A stretch of 24,343 bases of DNA from Campylobacter sp. GTDB lineage: Bacteria; Campylobacterota; Campylobacteria; Campylobacterales; Campylobacteraceae. Both the position numbers and the translations under genes were made by a program. Of the stretch, positions 1-7,688 are shown one piece after another. The stretch covers positions 1 to 24,343 of the forward strand of contig NZ_JAHHTD010000022.1 of assembly GCF_020024835.1 (NCBI RefSeq). The letters run 5' to 3'. The notes under the pieces were generated by a model. The model had not been told where the DNA came from and did no database searches. It saw only the letters and a program-made list of their open reading frames with translations. The stretch's first letter is position 1; each line of letters starts with the position of its first letter.

Positions 1-1728
1 GTCTTAAAATTTCTTTTTTATTTTCTAAATCTAAATTTAAAAATTCTTTATCTTTTAAAATTTCTTTTATATCCACTCTATAATCTAAAAATGCTTTAGA
101 TTCTAAATCCTTATAGATTGCTTCTAGCTCTTTTTCATCATTTGAGTTTTGAATTTTTTCTTTATAGAGAGCATTAAGTGGCATAAATTCAGCATAAACG
201 AAACTCCCTCCGCCTTGCCAATTTAAAGCCTTGCTAATGCCTCCTTGCTCGCCATCAATGACTTTTTTAAGTCTTTCTTTTGTGATGGATTCTATATAGT
301 CCATTTGCTCTATGCCTATAAAACGGCGTTTCATTTTCATAGCTACGGCTAAAGTCGTCCCACTACCTGCGAAAAAGTCCATTACAAGATCGTTTTCTTG
401 GGTGGTGTGTTCTAAAATCGTAGCAATCAAACTTTCAGGTTTTGCATTTTTAAATATTTCTGCAAATCCTAGCGGGATCAATTCTTTAGTAGCAACTTGA
501 TTCATATAAGCATTATCTACAAAAACCAAACTATCAAAAGTTTTTTGTGTCGTTTTCAAATCCTTTAAATAACGCTTATAAATAAAACCTCTCTCATTTT
601 CTTTATGCTCCTTTTTAAAGCAAATCCGCCCTTCATCTATATGCTTTTGCATAGTTTTTTGTGAAAAACGCCAAAACATACCTACAGGCGGATAATCCAC
701 TTTGCCTGTATAAGGATTTTTTATAGCAAAATATCCTGTTTCTTTATTTCCACTTTTTGCACTAGGATTATCACTTATCCAAGCTCCATTAGGATCGTTA
801 TCAGAATTTTTATATTTACTTAAATCCTTTTCTCCGCCGAGTAAATTTATCATCTCTTTATTTTTTGCATAACATAATAAAAACTCGTGCTGATAATTTA
901 AACCTACTTTTGCATCATTTGTTGTGCTTTTTGTTTTGCGTATAAAATCGCCTACAAAATTCTCTCTACCAAAAATTTCATCCATTAAAACTTTACAATA
1001 ATGCACTTCGTGATCATCTAAATTCACAAAAATCACGCCATCATCACTTAAAAATTCCCTTGCTACTTCAAGGCGATTTTTCATAAAAGTTAGCCAAGTA
1101 GAGTGATTAAAGCGATCGTTATAATTAAAGCTATCATTTCCTGTGTTATAAGGCGGATCGATATAAATTAGTTTAACTTTTTTAGCAAATTTGCTTTTGA
1201 GTGAGTGTAAAGCAAGTAAGTTATTACCTTTTATAAGTAAATTTGGCTTATCTTTTAAAGTGGTCTCATCCCCCCCCCCCCAATAAATTCAAAATTTGAT
1301 AATGCTTTTTTGCTAAATAGGGCGTCGATTTCATCACTAGCTAAGATTTCATTGAAAAATATTTCTTTTGATTTTTCATCATCTTTACTTTGACTCCCTT
1401 TTATAACCCCGTCTTTATAAGCAAAATTTAGCACTACTTCATTATTTGTCTTTAAAAAGCCCTTTGTTTTGAAGCTAAGTCCTATTTTGTTTGCATAAGT
1501 GCTAAAGCTACCGCTTAAATTTCTAAGATCTAAAAATGTCAAAAAATCATCGAGTTTAAAAATCAAAGTATTTTTACAAGTTATAAAAAATCTCTTTTTA
1601 AATTCATCTTTATACTCACCTTCTAAAAGATAATCTAGTAATTTTTCATCATAATTTTGTGCTAAATTTCTAAGATTTCCTAAAGTTTCAAAATGATTTT
1701 CTAAATTTTTTAATAATTCATTTTGCAT
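1..1728 (-). CDS. mod: Phase-variable type III restriction-modification DNA methyltransferase (Mod), frameshifted at poly-G and cut by the left edge
   Basis: This is the N6-adenine methyltransferase and specificity subunit of a type III restriction-modification system. A first frame reads 157 codons from the ATG at 1728, which has AGGAG upstream, through four glycines encoded by a G12 tract (1270-1281), then stops at 1255-1257. The -1-shifted frame is stop-free from 1270 to the left edge; I checked every codon. It carries DPPYNTGND (DPPY codons 1148-1159), a Mod-typical stretch around NYNDRFNHSTW, and downstream FFAGSGTT (359-376). Motif IV before motif I is the order of beta-class methyltransferases. 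With 3n+1 guanines (10 or 13) the frames join, DPPY becomes residues 191-194, and about 576 residues are visible; only a short C-terminus is missing. As sequenced (12 G) the gene is OFF. A res gene would be expected beyond the edge. The family call is firm; the recognition sequence cannot be read. Confidence 0.88.
1270..1281 (-). repeat. Poly-G (G12) contingency tract inside mod
   Basis: Twelve consecutive C on the plus strand, read as G12 on the coding strand of mod. It encodes Gly150-Gly153 in the present frame and leads to a stop four codons later. Gain or loss of one base by slipped-strand mispairing would change the frame. Tracts of this kind are the usual phase-variation switch in Campylobacter. 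This is the only long G/C homopolymer in the window. Confidence 0.95.
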
Positions 1729-1834
1729 ATATACTCCTATCTATAAAATGGACTTTTAAAGTGTAAATATTTATAAATTGTCCTTTTGGTAATTATATCA
1801 AAGATGTTTTTTAATAAAATTGAATAAAAATACA

Positions 1835-1883
1835 TTCTAAAATATTCTTAAGTTTATCTTAGTATCGCAAGGCTGTTAGATTT
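1835..1883 (+). repeat. Diverged direct repeat, copy A
   Basis: 49 bases that align without gaps to 2584-2632, with 9 mismatches by my count (about 82% identity). The first 18 bases are identical. Similarity may extend rightward, since both copies are followed within about 25-30 bases by AAGCTTT. The two copies bracket the Mop gene. The origin is unknown. Confidence 0.7.
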
Positions 1884-1985
1884 AATTTTGTTAATTTATA
1901 CTTAAAGCTTTAATTTATCGGAGTCTTTTAATGCTTTTGTTACTAAAATTTCTTTTATCTGGTGAAAGAATACATAAGTGTAAAT

Positions 1986-2033
1986 TATAATACCTGATTA
2001 AGAAAATATTAGTTAAGATAGCAAGAATATAAT
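1986..2033 (+). promoter_or_regulatory. Two candidate sigma-70 -10 boxes upstream of the Mop gene
   Basis: Exact TATAAT hexamers lie at 1986-1991 and 2028-2033 on the plus strand. The downstream box would start transcription near 2040, at the foot of the stem-loop at 2038-2079, giving a leader of about 75 nt. The upstream box would give about 115 nt. No clear -35 element is visible, as is normal in Campylobacter. Confidence 0.45.
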
Positions 2034-2037
2034 CATT

Positions 2038-2079
2038 AAAATCACGATTTATAAAGGGTCTTTATGGGCGAGTGATTTT
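2038..2079 (+). promoter_or_regulatory. Nested stem-loop in the leader of the Mop gene
   Basis: AAAATCAC (2038-2045) pairs perfectly with GTGATTTT (2072-2079). Inside it, ATAAAG (2051-2056) pairs with CTTTAT (2060-2065) around a GGT loop. No T-run follows directly, so it does not look like a terminator. It sits 34 bases before the ATG of a molybdate-binding protein, so it may be a metal-responsive operator or RNA leader. That role is inference; it does not match a riboswitch I can recognise. Confidence 0.4.
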
Positions 2080-2113
2080 AGATTATAACGATTTTACAAT
2101 TTAAGGAATAAAA

Positions 2114-2533
2114 ATGCAAATTAGTGCAAGAAATGTTTTTTCAGGAAAGATAGTGGAGTTAGTTGCAGGTGCGGTAAATACAGAGGTAGTATTAGAGTTA
2201 AAAAATGGGATAAAAATTGTTTCAATCATAACTAAAAATTCTATGGAAAATTTAGATCTTAAAGTTGGCAAAGAAGTAAAAGCTATTATCAAATCAACAT
2301 CAGTTATGTTAAGCAATGATAAAGATCTTAAAATTAGTGCAAGAAATATCTTAAAAGGTAAAATTGCAAATATAAACAAAGGTGCAGTTAGTGCTGAAGT
2401 TGGTTTAGATTTAGGAGAAAATCAAATTTTAACATCATTGATCACATTAAATTCTGCTCAAAATATCGATTTTAAAGTCGGTGATGAGGTTTGTGGAATC
2501 ATCAAATCAACTTCAGTAATGATAGGTTTATAA
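2114..2533 (+). CDS. Two-domain molybdate-binding protein (Mop/TOBE, molbindin type)
   Basis: A 139-residue cytosolic protein made of two homologous Mop (TOBE) domains, about residues 1-67 and 74-139. Each begins with an ISARN motif, has a central GAV segment, and ends in a near-identical IIKSTSVM signature. Molbindins of this type bind molybdate or tungstate oxyanions at subunit interfaces and are thought to store or buffer the metal for molybdenum-cofactor enzymes. There is no DNA-binding domain, so it is not a full ModE, and no ABC ATPase domain, so it is not ModC. The start is supported by AAGGAA eight bases before the ATG. No modABC transporter gene is adjacent; the gene stands alone between diverged direct repeats. 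The internal duplication and the family are clear. The exact ligand and role are inferred from family knowledge. Confidence 0.88.
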   Translation: MQISARNVFSGKIVELVAGAVNTEVVLELKNGIKIVSIITKNSMENLDLKVGKEVKAIIKSTSVMLSNDKDLKISARNILKGKIANINKGAVSAEVGLDLGENQILTSLITLNSAQNIDFKVGDEVCGIIKSTSVMIGL

Positions 2534-2560
2534 GTCAATAAACTTATGCTTACTTAAGCA

Positions 2561-2598
2561 AAGAATATTTTAAAATCGCTAAGTTCTAAAATATTCTT
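2561..2598. terminator. Inverted repeat downstream of the Mop gene, possible terminator
   Basis: AAGAATATTTTA (2561-2572) pairs perfectly with TAAAATATTCTT (2587-2598) across a 14-base loop, 28 bases after the Mop stop codon. The stem is AT-only and the T-rich tail (CTTCTTTTGG) is weak, so termination is plausible but unproven. Its right arm lies inside direct repeat copy B. Confidence 0.4.
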
Positions 2599-2632
2599 AA
2601 GCTTCTTTTGGCATTGTAAGGATATTAGATTT
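2584..2632 (+). repeat. Diverged direct repeat, copy B
   Basis: Partner of 1835-1883 (about 82% identity over 49 bases, first 18 bases identical). A shorter, weaker echo of its end (AAGGATTAGTTAGATTTA) occurs near 2779-2796. The rest of the gene-free stretch from 2534 to 2832 is AT-rich and shows nothing else I can name. Confidence 0.7.
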
Positions 2633-2832
2633 TATATCTACTAAAATAAGCTTTCTTTTAATCTTAAGTAAATTTAAGTTTAAATATTTTATTTTCACTT
2701 TTATGAAAATCTATATTTTCCTTGCTTTTTAGACACTACTTTTATCAATAAATTTTAGCTTTCATACTTGCTTTTAATAAGGATTAGTTAGATTTAAATA
2801 CTCTTATAGTAGTTTAGTGAGAGAATGCAAAA

Positions 2833-2908
2833 TGGTGGCTCCGATTGGACTTGAACCAACGACCACCACCATGTCAAGGTGGTGCTCTACCAACTGAGCT
2901 ACGGAACC
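2833..2908 (-). tRNA. tRNA-Val (anticodon GAC)
   Basis: The reverse complement folds as a complete 76-nt tRNA. The 7-bp acceptor GGTTCCG/CGGAGCC has one T-G wobble. The D arm is GCTCAGTTGGTAGAGC, the anticodon stem CCACC/GGTGG holds loop TTGACAT (anticodon GAC, valine), and the T arm contains GGTTCAAGTCC. The 3' CCA is encoded (2833-2835). It stands alone, antisense to the Mop gene and in the same direction as rarA. Confidence 0.96.
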
Positions 2909-2920
2909 ATTAAGGTAAAA

Positions 2921-2926
2921 ATTATA
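2921..2926 (-). promoter_or_regulatory. Candidate -10 box for tRNA-Val
   Basis: TATAAT on the minus strand, 12 bases before the mature 5' end of the tRNA. This would start transcription about 6 bases upstream of the tRNA. The same short interval must also end rarA; an A5/T7 run at 2928-2939 could form a weak hairpin, but I do not call it a terminator. Confidence 0.45.
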
Positions 2927-2957
2927 TAAAAATTTTTTTATAATGTGCTTAAAATGA

Positions 2958-4148
2958 TTATGTTTTATGTTTTTTTATTTGTGCTAACCATAAATTTAAT
3001 TGTTGTTCAAATCCTATATTTTTACTATGATAAAATTTCAAGTCTTTTTCTAAATATTTTTGTTTAACCCAGCCTCCAAAATTATGTGGATAAAGGTAGT
3101 TTTTTCTTTGAGGATTGTTATTATCAAGATAAGGTAGGATTTTTAAAGCAGGATTATTTTTGACATAATCTAAAGCCTTATTTATAGCTAGATAACTTGA
3201 ATTTGATTTAGGAGAGCTTGCTAAAAATACTACACATTGTGCTAAGATGATTTTAGCTTCAGGATAACCTATGTTTTTAACTGCTATGAGTGTGCTTGTG
3301 GCTAAATTTAAGGCTTGGGGATTGGCATTAGAGATATCTTCACTAGCAAAAATAACTAATCTTCTAGCTATAAAATCAGCACTTTCTCCGTCATTGATTA
3401 ATCTAGCAAGATAATACAAGCTAGCATCTATATCGCTTCCTCTTAAGCTTTTAATTAGAGAACTTAAGAGTTTATAATGCATATCTTTGCTTGAAGCACC
3501 ATCGCTTAAAACATTTGATCTTAATTTTTTTAAAGTTTGAAGTTTTATATGTAAAGGATCAAGGGCTAATGCAAATTCGCATAAATTTAAAAAACTTCTT
3601 GCGTCATTTGCACTTGAATTGATTAAAAAATCTTTAGCATTATCATCAATTGTGCAGTTTAATTCTTTTTGCACTCTTAAGGCTAATTTTTCTAAATCTT
3701 GATAACTTAAACCTTGAAATTCAAAAAGCATACTTCTGCTTCTAATACCAGAAGTTAATGCAAAATAAGGATTTTCAGTGCTTGCACCTATAAAAATACA
3801 ATGTTGATTTTCTAGCGGGACTAAAAGCATTTCTTGTTGAGTTTTTGAAAGTCTATGAATTTCATCTATGAAAATTAAAGGCTTATAGAGTGAATTTTCA
3901 TATTGATTTATCACTTTTCTTAAATCATCAAGTTTAAAATTTCCTCCATCAAATTCATAAAAATCAAGTTTAAAATCAAAAGCTATAGCTCTAGCAAAAG
4001 AAGTTTTCCCACATCCTGCTGGTCCAAAAAATATGCTATGCGGAAGTTTTGAAAGAGATATAAATTTTTTAAAAATTTCTACTAAATTTTCTTGCCCTAA
4101 AACTTCATTAAGAGTTTTAGGACGGAATTTGAGGCTTAGATTACTCAT
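2958..4148 (-). CDS. rarA: Replication-associated recombination protein RarA (MgsA), AAA+ ATPase
   Basis: RarA is a clamp-loader-like AAA+ ATPase that acts at stalled replication forks and interacts with single-strand binding protein. The 396-residue protein has the usual length less a little of the C-terminus. It begins with the family signature RPKTLNEVLGQ (residues 9-19), then has Walker A GPAGCGKT (42-49), Walker B LIFIDEIHRL (D95-E96) and a sensor-1 region IGASTENPYF. The RarA-specific C-terminal half follows, including SLIKSLRGSDIDASLYYLAR, SSPKSNSSYLAINKAL and the Y-HNFGGWVKQ-YLE region. The start codon overlaps the stop of the upstream gene by one base (TAATG) and has no good Shine-Dalgarno sequence of its own, so translation is probably coupled to that gene. 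Confidence 0.93.
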   Translation of the reverse strand: MSNLSLKFRPKTLNEVLGQENLVEIFKKFISLSKLPHSIFFGPAGCGKTSFARAIAFDFKLDFYEFDGGNFKLDDLRKVINQYENSLYKPLIFIDEIHRLSKTQQEMLLVPLENQHCIFIGASTENPYFALTSGIRSRSMLFEFQGLSYQDLEKLALRVQKELNCTIDDNAKDFLINSSANDARSFLNLCEFALALDPLHIKLQTLKKLRSNVLSDGASSKDMHYKLLSSLIKSLRGSDIDASLYYLARLINDGESADFIARRLVIFASEDISNANPQALNLATSTLIAVKNIGYPEAKIILAQCVVFLASSPKSNSSYLAINKALDYVKNNPALKILPYLDNNNPQRKNYLYPHNFGGWVKQKYLEKDLKFYHSKNIGFEQQLNLWLAQIKKHKT

Positions 4149-5308
4149 TAATATGACATAAAATCTACTTGCTTGCCATTTATGATTGTTTTTACATCAG
4201 TTTTGTTTGAATCATCATAAATTAAATCAAATACATAAGTTCCATTTTGATCTACAAAATAGGTATCAAAATTTTTTAAATTATTGATAATTTGACTTGG
4301 AAGTAGTTGAGATTGAATGTGAATTTGGCTTTTTACTGAATTATCTTTAACGATAGTTTGACCATTTGCGGTAAATTTTTTATTTTCTTTTGAAAATGAG
4401 AAATCATCTAGTAAAATTTGAGGATTACTTTGGAAAAAATTATCGATTAAAGAAAACAAATGAACTTGAGAATTTTGTATTATTTTATCATAAGCTTCTT
4501 TGGAAATGTTTTTAAAATCTATAGCTAAGGCCATATCATCTAAGATAAAATTATTTTGTAAAAGTTGTAATTTTTCAAGATTTACTTTTAAGGCATTGTC
4601 ATAATTATTTTGTGAATTTGTTGTAGTTTTTGTTTGGATATTTAATTTTTTTAAGATTATTTCATTTAAAAAATTTATATTTTCTATTGTTGTATTTTGT
4701 TCGCTATTGCGTGCAGGATTGAAAATATCTTCAAATTTTAATTTATTTATAGGAGTTTCAAAAATTTTTATATTTTTTAATTCTATTACTTCATCATCTT
4801 GAGATGATTGCTTAAAAAAGATGTAATTAGCATTTAGTTGCATATTATCTACAAAAATATCATTACCATTGATGATAAGATTTAAATCTTTTACAACAAT
4901 ATCTGTATCATTATATGTGGTATTAAGATCGCTTAATTTCGCATTTGCTATGATTTTGTTGTTTAATTTTGTGTTAATGAGTATTTTTAAAATTTCTTCA
5001 TTAGGAAATACATTTTTTAAATCTTCATTTTCATTGAAAATTGAAATTTTTACGTTATTGCTTGTTAAAATGATATTAGAAAAATCAACTTGAGCTTTAA
5101 AGCTATAGGAAGGATCGTTAAAAATTATTCTAAATTCTCCCTTAGAATTTAATAATCCTTTAGTGTAATTTACGTCTTTTATTTTATAATAAGATGTATT
5201 TTTACTGATATAAGAAAATACTTTTTCATTTAAAGAATTCATATAAAAACTTGAAGCAAAAAATAAAATAAATGCTAAAACTACTATACCCGCGATAATT
5301 TTTTTCAT
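4148..5308 (-). CDS. Membrane-anchored periplasmic protein, DUF945-like
   Basis: A 386-residue protein with one N-terminal hydrophobic segment (about residues 4-23, after MKK) and no second membrane span, so it is probably anchored in the inner membrane with the rest in the periplasm. The pattern resembles the DUF945 (YdgA-like) family: an N-terminal anchor, then repeated short beta-rich segments with many Asn, Lys and Ile, including VNYTKGLLNSKGEFRI near residue 50. No catalytic motif is visible and the function is unknown. AAGGG lies just before the ATG, and a TATAAT box sits 30 bases upstream. It is the first gene of a two-gene unit with rarA, overlapping it by one base. The DUF945 assignment rests on overall pattern, not on a diagnostic motif. 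Confidence 0.72.
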   Translation of the reverse strand: MKKIIAGIVVLAFILFFASSFYMNSLNEKVFSYISKNTSYYKIKDVNYTKGLLNSKGEFRIIFNDPSYSFKAQVDFSNIILTSNNVKISIFNENEDLKNVFPNEEILKILINTKLNNKIIANAKLSDLNTTYNDTDIVVKDLNLIINGNDIFVDNMQLNANYIFFKQSSQDDEVIELKNIKIFETPINKLKFEDIFNPARNSEQNTTIENINFLNEIILKKLNIQTKTTTNSQNNYDNALKVNLEKLQLLQNNFILDDMALAIDFKNISKEAYDKIIQNSQVHLFSLIDNFFQSNPQILLDDFSFSKENKKFTANGQTIVKDNSVKSQIHIQSQLLPSQIINNLKNFDTYFVDQNGTYVFDLIYDDSNKTDVKTIINGKQVDFMSY

Positions 5309-5337
5309 TAAATACCCTTTTTAAATTTAGTTTTAAA

Positions 5338-5343
5338 ATTATA
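5338..5343 (-). promoter_or_regulatory. Candidate -10 box for the DUF945-like/rarA unit
   Basis: TATAAT on the minus strand, which would start transcription near 5331 and leave a leader of about 22 nt with AAGGG before the ATG. It lies back to back with the glmM promoter in a 132-bp divergent spacer. Confidence 0.5.
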
Positions 5344-5407
5344 TATTGATTTTACAAACTGATGATAATATTTTGTTTATATTTAGACATTGCTTAACTT
5401 TATTTTT

Positions 5408-5413
5408 TATAAT
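5408..5413 (+). promoter_or_regulatory. Candidate -10 box for glmM
   Basis: TATAAT preceded by a run of T (5403-5408), the typical Campylobacter sigma-70 arrangement. Transcription would begin about 20 bases before the ATG at 5441. This placement argues against the longer reading frame that opens with TTG at 5390. Confidence 0.6.
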
Positions 5414-5440
5414 TTAGCATTTAAATTAAGAAAGGAATGT

Positions 5441-6778
5441 ATGAAACTCTTCGGAACAGATGGCGTTCGCGGTAAAGCGGGGGAATTTTTAGACTCTTTT
5501 TTAGCAATGCGTTTAGCTATGGCAGCAGGAATTTATTTTAAAGATAAGGCAGTTACTAATAGTATTTTAGTAGGAAAAGATACTAGAAGAAGTGGATATA
5601 TGATAGAAAATGCTATTGTTTCAGGACTAACTTCCATAGGCTATAATGTCATAGAGATAGGTCCTATGCCAACTCCAGCGATTGCTTTTTTAACTGAAGA
5701 TATGCGATGTGATGCTGGGATTATGATTTCTGCGTCGCATAATCCTTACTACGATAATGGCATTAAATTCTTTGACGCACACGGCAATAAACTTGATGAA
5801 CAAGCAGAATCTCACATAGAAGAAATTTATTTTAATGATAAATTAATAGAAGAAGCAAAAACGATTAAATCCCAAATTGGTCAAGCAAAAAGAATTGATG
5901 ATGTTGTTGGTAGATATATTGTTTCTATTAAAAATTCTTTTCCTAAAAATTTAACTCTTAAATCTTTACGTATAGTGCTTGATGTAGCTAATGGGGCAGC
6001 TTATAAAGTAGCACCAACTATTTTTAAAGAGCTAGGTGCTGATGTAATTGTAATTAATGATAAGCCTAATGGCTTAAATATCAATGACAATTGCGGTGCT
6101 TTACACCCTTTAAATTTAGCTTTAGAGGTAAAAAAATTTAGAGCTGATGTTGGTTTTGCTTTTGATGGAGATGCTGATCGTTTAGTTGTGGTTGATGAGA
6201 AAGGTGAGGTAGCTCACGGAGATAGTTTGATCGGAGTATTGGCTTTGTTTTTAAAAAAGCAAGGCAAGTTAAAATCAAGTGTTATTAGCACTATTATGAG
6301 TAATGGTGCTTTGGGAGAATTTTTAAACAAACACAAAATTAAACACAAAATTTGCAATGTCGGCGATAAATATGTGTTAGAAAAATTAAAAGAATGTGAA
6401 GGAAATTTTGGTGGCGAGCAAAGTGGCCATATTATTTTTAGTGATTATGCTAAAACTGGAGATGGCTTAGTAGCAGCTTTGCAATTTAGTGCTTTAATGC
6501 TTAGCGAAGAAAAGAATGCAAGTGAAATTTTAAATCAAATAAAACCTTATCCACAACTTTTGCATAATCTTAAAATTTCGCAAAAGAAAGATTTATCTCA
6601 AATAGAAGGCTTGCAAGCTTTAAAACAAGATTTGCAAAAGAAAGGAATTTCAAGTTTATTTAGATATTCAGGAACTGAAAATTTAATACGTTTATTGTTA
6701 GAAGCAAAAGATACAAAGCTTTTAGAAAAACAAATGAAAGAAGTAGAAAATTTCTTTATGAAAGCACTTAATGCTTAA
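5441..6778 (+). CDS. glmM: Phosphoglucosamine mutase GlmM
   Basis: GlmM converts glucosamine-6-phosphate to glucosamine-1-phosphate, on the cytosolic path to UDP-GlcNAc, peptidoglycan and lipooligosaccharide. The 445-residue protein has the family's normal length. It shows the N-terminal KLFGTDGVRG signature, the phosphoserine loop ISASHNP with catalytic Ser99, the metal loop FDGDADRL, the sugar-binding GGEQSGH loop and the C-terminal phosphate-binding RYSGTEN loop. I chose the ATG at 5441 because AAGAAAGGAA precedes it, the family starts at MKLFG, and the TATAAT at 5408-5413 would lie inside a longer frame starting at 5390. It is the first gene of an operon with lspA, overlapping it by 8 bases. 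Confidence 0.97.
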   Translation: MKLFGTDGVRGKAGEFLDSFLAMRLAMAAGIYFKDKAVTNSILVGKDTRRSGYMIENAIVSGLTSIGYNVIEIGPMPTPAIAFLTEDMRCDAGIMISASHNPYYDNGIKFFDAHGNKLDEQAESHIEEIYFNDKLIEEAKTIKSQIGQAKRIDDVVGRYIVSIKNSFPKNLTLKSLRIVLDVANGAAYKVAPTIFKELGADVIVINDKPNGLNINDNCGALHPLNLALEVKKFRADVGFAFDGDADRLVVVDEKGEVAHGDSLIGVLALFLKKQGKLKSSVISTIMSNGALGEFLNKHKIKHKICNVGDKYVLEKLKECEGNFGGEQSGHIIFSDYAKTGDGLVAALQFSALMLSEEKNASEILNQIKPYPQLLHNLKISQKKDLSQIEGLQALKQDLQKKGISSLFRYSGTENLIRLLLEAKDTKLLEKQMKEVENFFMKALNA

Positions 6779-7223
6779 AATTTTTTCTTTAAAATTTTGG
6801 TTGATTTTTATTTTTGTTTTTATTCTTGATCAAGTTAGCAAGTATGTATTTTTGCAAGGATTTACGTATAAAGGTGAATTTTTTGATTTGATTTTGACTT
6901 ATAATACAGGCGTTGCTTTTTCTATGTTTGCTTTTTTAGGCGAGTATTTAAAATATATACAACTTGTTTTTATTTTGTTTTTATTTTGCTACTTGCTTTA
7001 TCAAAAGGAATTTTTAACAACTCATATTGTAGCTTTTGCAATAATGTTAAGTGCAGGATGTTCTAATTTACTCGATAGATTTATACATATTGGAGTGGTT
7101 GATTTTGTTTTTTGGCACAAATGGTTTGAATTTGCTGTTTTTAATTTTGCCGATGTTATGATAAATGTTAGTGTTGCTTTGATTTTAATAAAAGAAATTT
7201 TTAATAAAGGAAGAAAATGTTAG
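6771..7223 (+). CDS. lspA: Lipoprotein signal peptidase LspA
   Basis: Signal peptidase II cleaves the signal peptides of prolipoproteins at the lipobox cysteine in the inner membrane. The 150-residue protein has four hydrophobic spans. It carries the family blocks LDQVSKY (D20), TYNTGVAFS, CSNLLDRF, GVVDFV (D111) and FNFADVMI (D128); the last two aspartates are the catalytic pair. The start lies inside the end of glmM (8-base overlap), and its stop overlaps the next gene by 7 bases, so the three genes are one transcript. Likely substrates in this window are CmeA, CmeC, the UPF0323 protein and the small lipoprotein at 22040. Confidence 0.96.
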   Translation: MLKIFSLKFWLIFIFVFILDQVSKYVFLQGFTYKGEFFDLILTYNTGVAFSMFAFLGEYLKYIQLVFILFLFCYLLYQKEFLTTHIVAFAIMLSAGCSNLLDRFIHIGVVDFVFWHKWFEFAVFNFADVMINVSVALILIKEIFNKGRKC

Positions 7224-7663
7224 ATTTTTTAAATGAATGGTATTTATGGATTAAAATGGTCCATTATTTAGCTTTTGTATCTTGGATGGCTGGAATGTTT
7301 TATTTGCCAAGACTTTTTGTATATCATAGCGAATATAACCATAATAAAAATTTTGTTGATGTGGTAAAAATTCAAGAGAGAAAATTATATTTTTATATAC
7401 AAACTCCAGCTATGATAGCTACCATAATAACAGGTGCTTTAATGATAATGGCTAATAAATATGTGATGGTTGGTGGATATATGCACGTAAAATTAACTTG
7501 TGCATTGCTTTTGATTATTTATCATTTTCAAAATTATTATTATTTAAGACAACTTCACAATGATACGTGTAAAAAAAGCGGGAAGTTTTTTAGAATTTAT
7601 AATGAAATACCAACAATTTTATTTATCATTATAGCCATTATGATGGTAGTAAAACCATTTTAA
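7217..7663 (+). CDS. hemJ: HemJ-like protoporphyrinogen IX oxidase (UPF0093 membrane protein)
   Basis: HemJ is the membrane-bound protoporphyrinogen oxidase used by bacteria without HemY or HemG, in the penultimate step of heme synthesis. The 148-residue protein has four hydrophobic segments. It shows the family pattern: WIKMVHYLAFVSWMAGMFYLPRLFVYH near the N-terminus with conserved His16, and the MHVKLTCALLLIIYH block with Lys92. These match the His and Lys reported as important in HemJ. The gene overlaps lspA by 7 bases and has a GGAAG ribosome binding site within it. It closes the glmM operon. The family is clear; the activity is inferred from it. Confidence 0.88.
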   Translation: MLDFLNEWYLWIKMVHYLAFVSWMAGMFYLPRLFVYHSEYNHNKNFVDVVKIQERKLYFYIQTPAMIATIITGALMIMANKYVMVGGYMHVKLTCALLLIIYHFQNYYYLRQLHNDTCKKSGKFFRIYNEIPTILFIIIAIMMVVKPF

Positions 7664-7685
7664 AGCAAAGTATTTTGCTTTAAAA
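7658..7685. terminator. Bidirectional intrinsic terminator between hemJ and the methyltransferase gene
   Basis: A perfect 12-bp stem, TTTTAAAGCAAA (7658-7669) with TTTGCTTTAAAA (7674-7685), around a GTAT loop. It has T/A runs on both sides and starts within the hemJ stop region. It separates two convergent genes and can serve both. Confidence 0.85.
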
Positions 7686-7688
7686 TAT

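Larger units (their letters stand above)
1729..2113. other. Non-coding AT-rich spacer between mod and the Mop gene
   Basis: A 385-bp stretch without a convincing gene. It holds the first copy of a diverged direct repeat (1835-1883), two TATAAT boxes (1986-1991, 2028-2033) and a nested stem-loop (2038-2079) just before the Mop gene. On the minus strand around 1915-1980 a short stop-free run could be the decayed tail of an old gene, but nothing in it is recognisable. Confidence 0.5.

Noticed and set aside
312..500. Plus-strand frame of 62 codons inside mod
   Set aside because: It lies antisense to the methyltransferase frame, has no ribosome binding site and no family-like composition.
1915..1980. 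Short stop-free run on the minus strand as a decayed gene
   Set aside because: Too short, with no start and no recognisable similarity; stops follow quickly on both sides.
2101..2379. Minus-strand frame of 92 codons over the Mop gene
   Set aside because: The plus frame encodes two clear Mop domains; the minus frame is its complement artefact.
4869..5093. Plus-strand frame of 74 codons opposite the DUF945-like gene
   Set aside because: Low-complexity hydrophobic antisense frame; the minus-strand gene is intact and has a promoter and ribosome binding site.
5390..5440. TTG-initiated N-terminal extension of GlmM
   Set aside because: It contains the TATAAT promoter box, lacks a ribosome binding site, and adds residues not found in the family before MKLFGTDGVRG.
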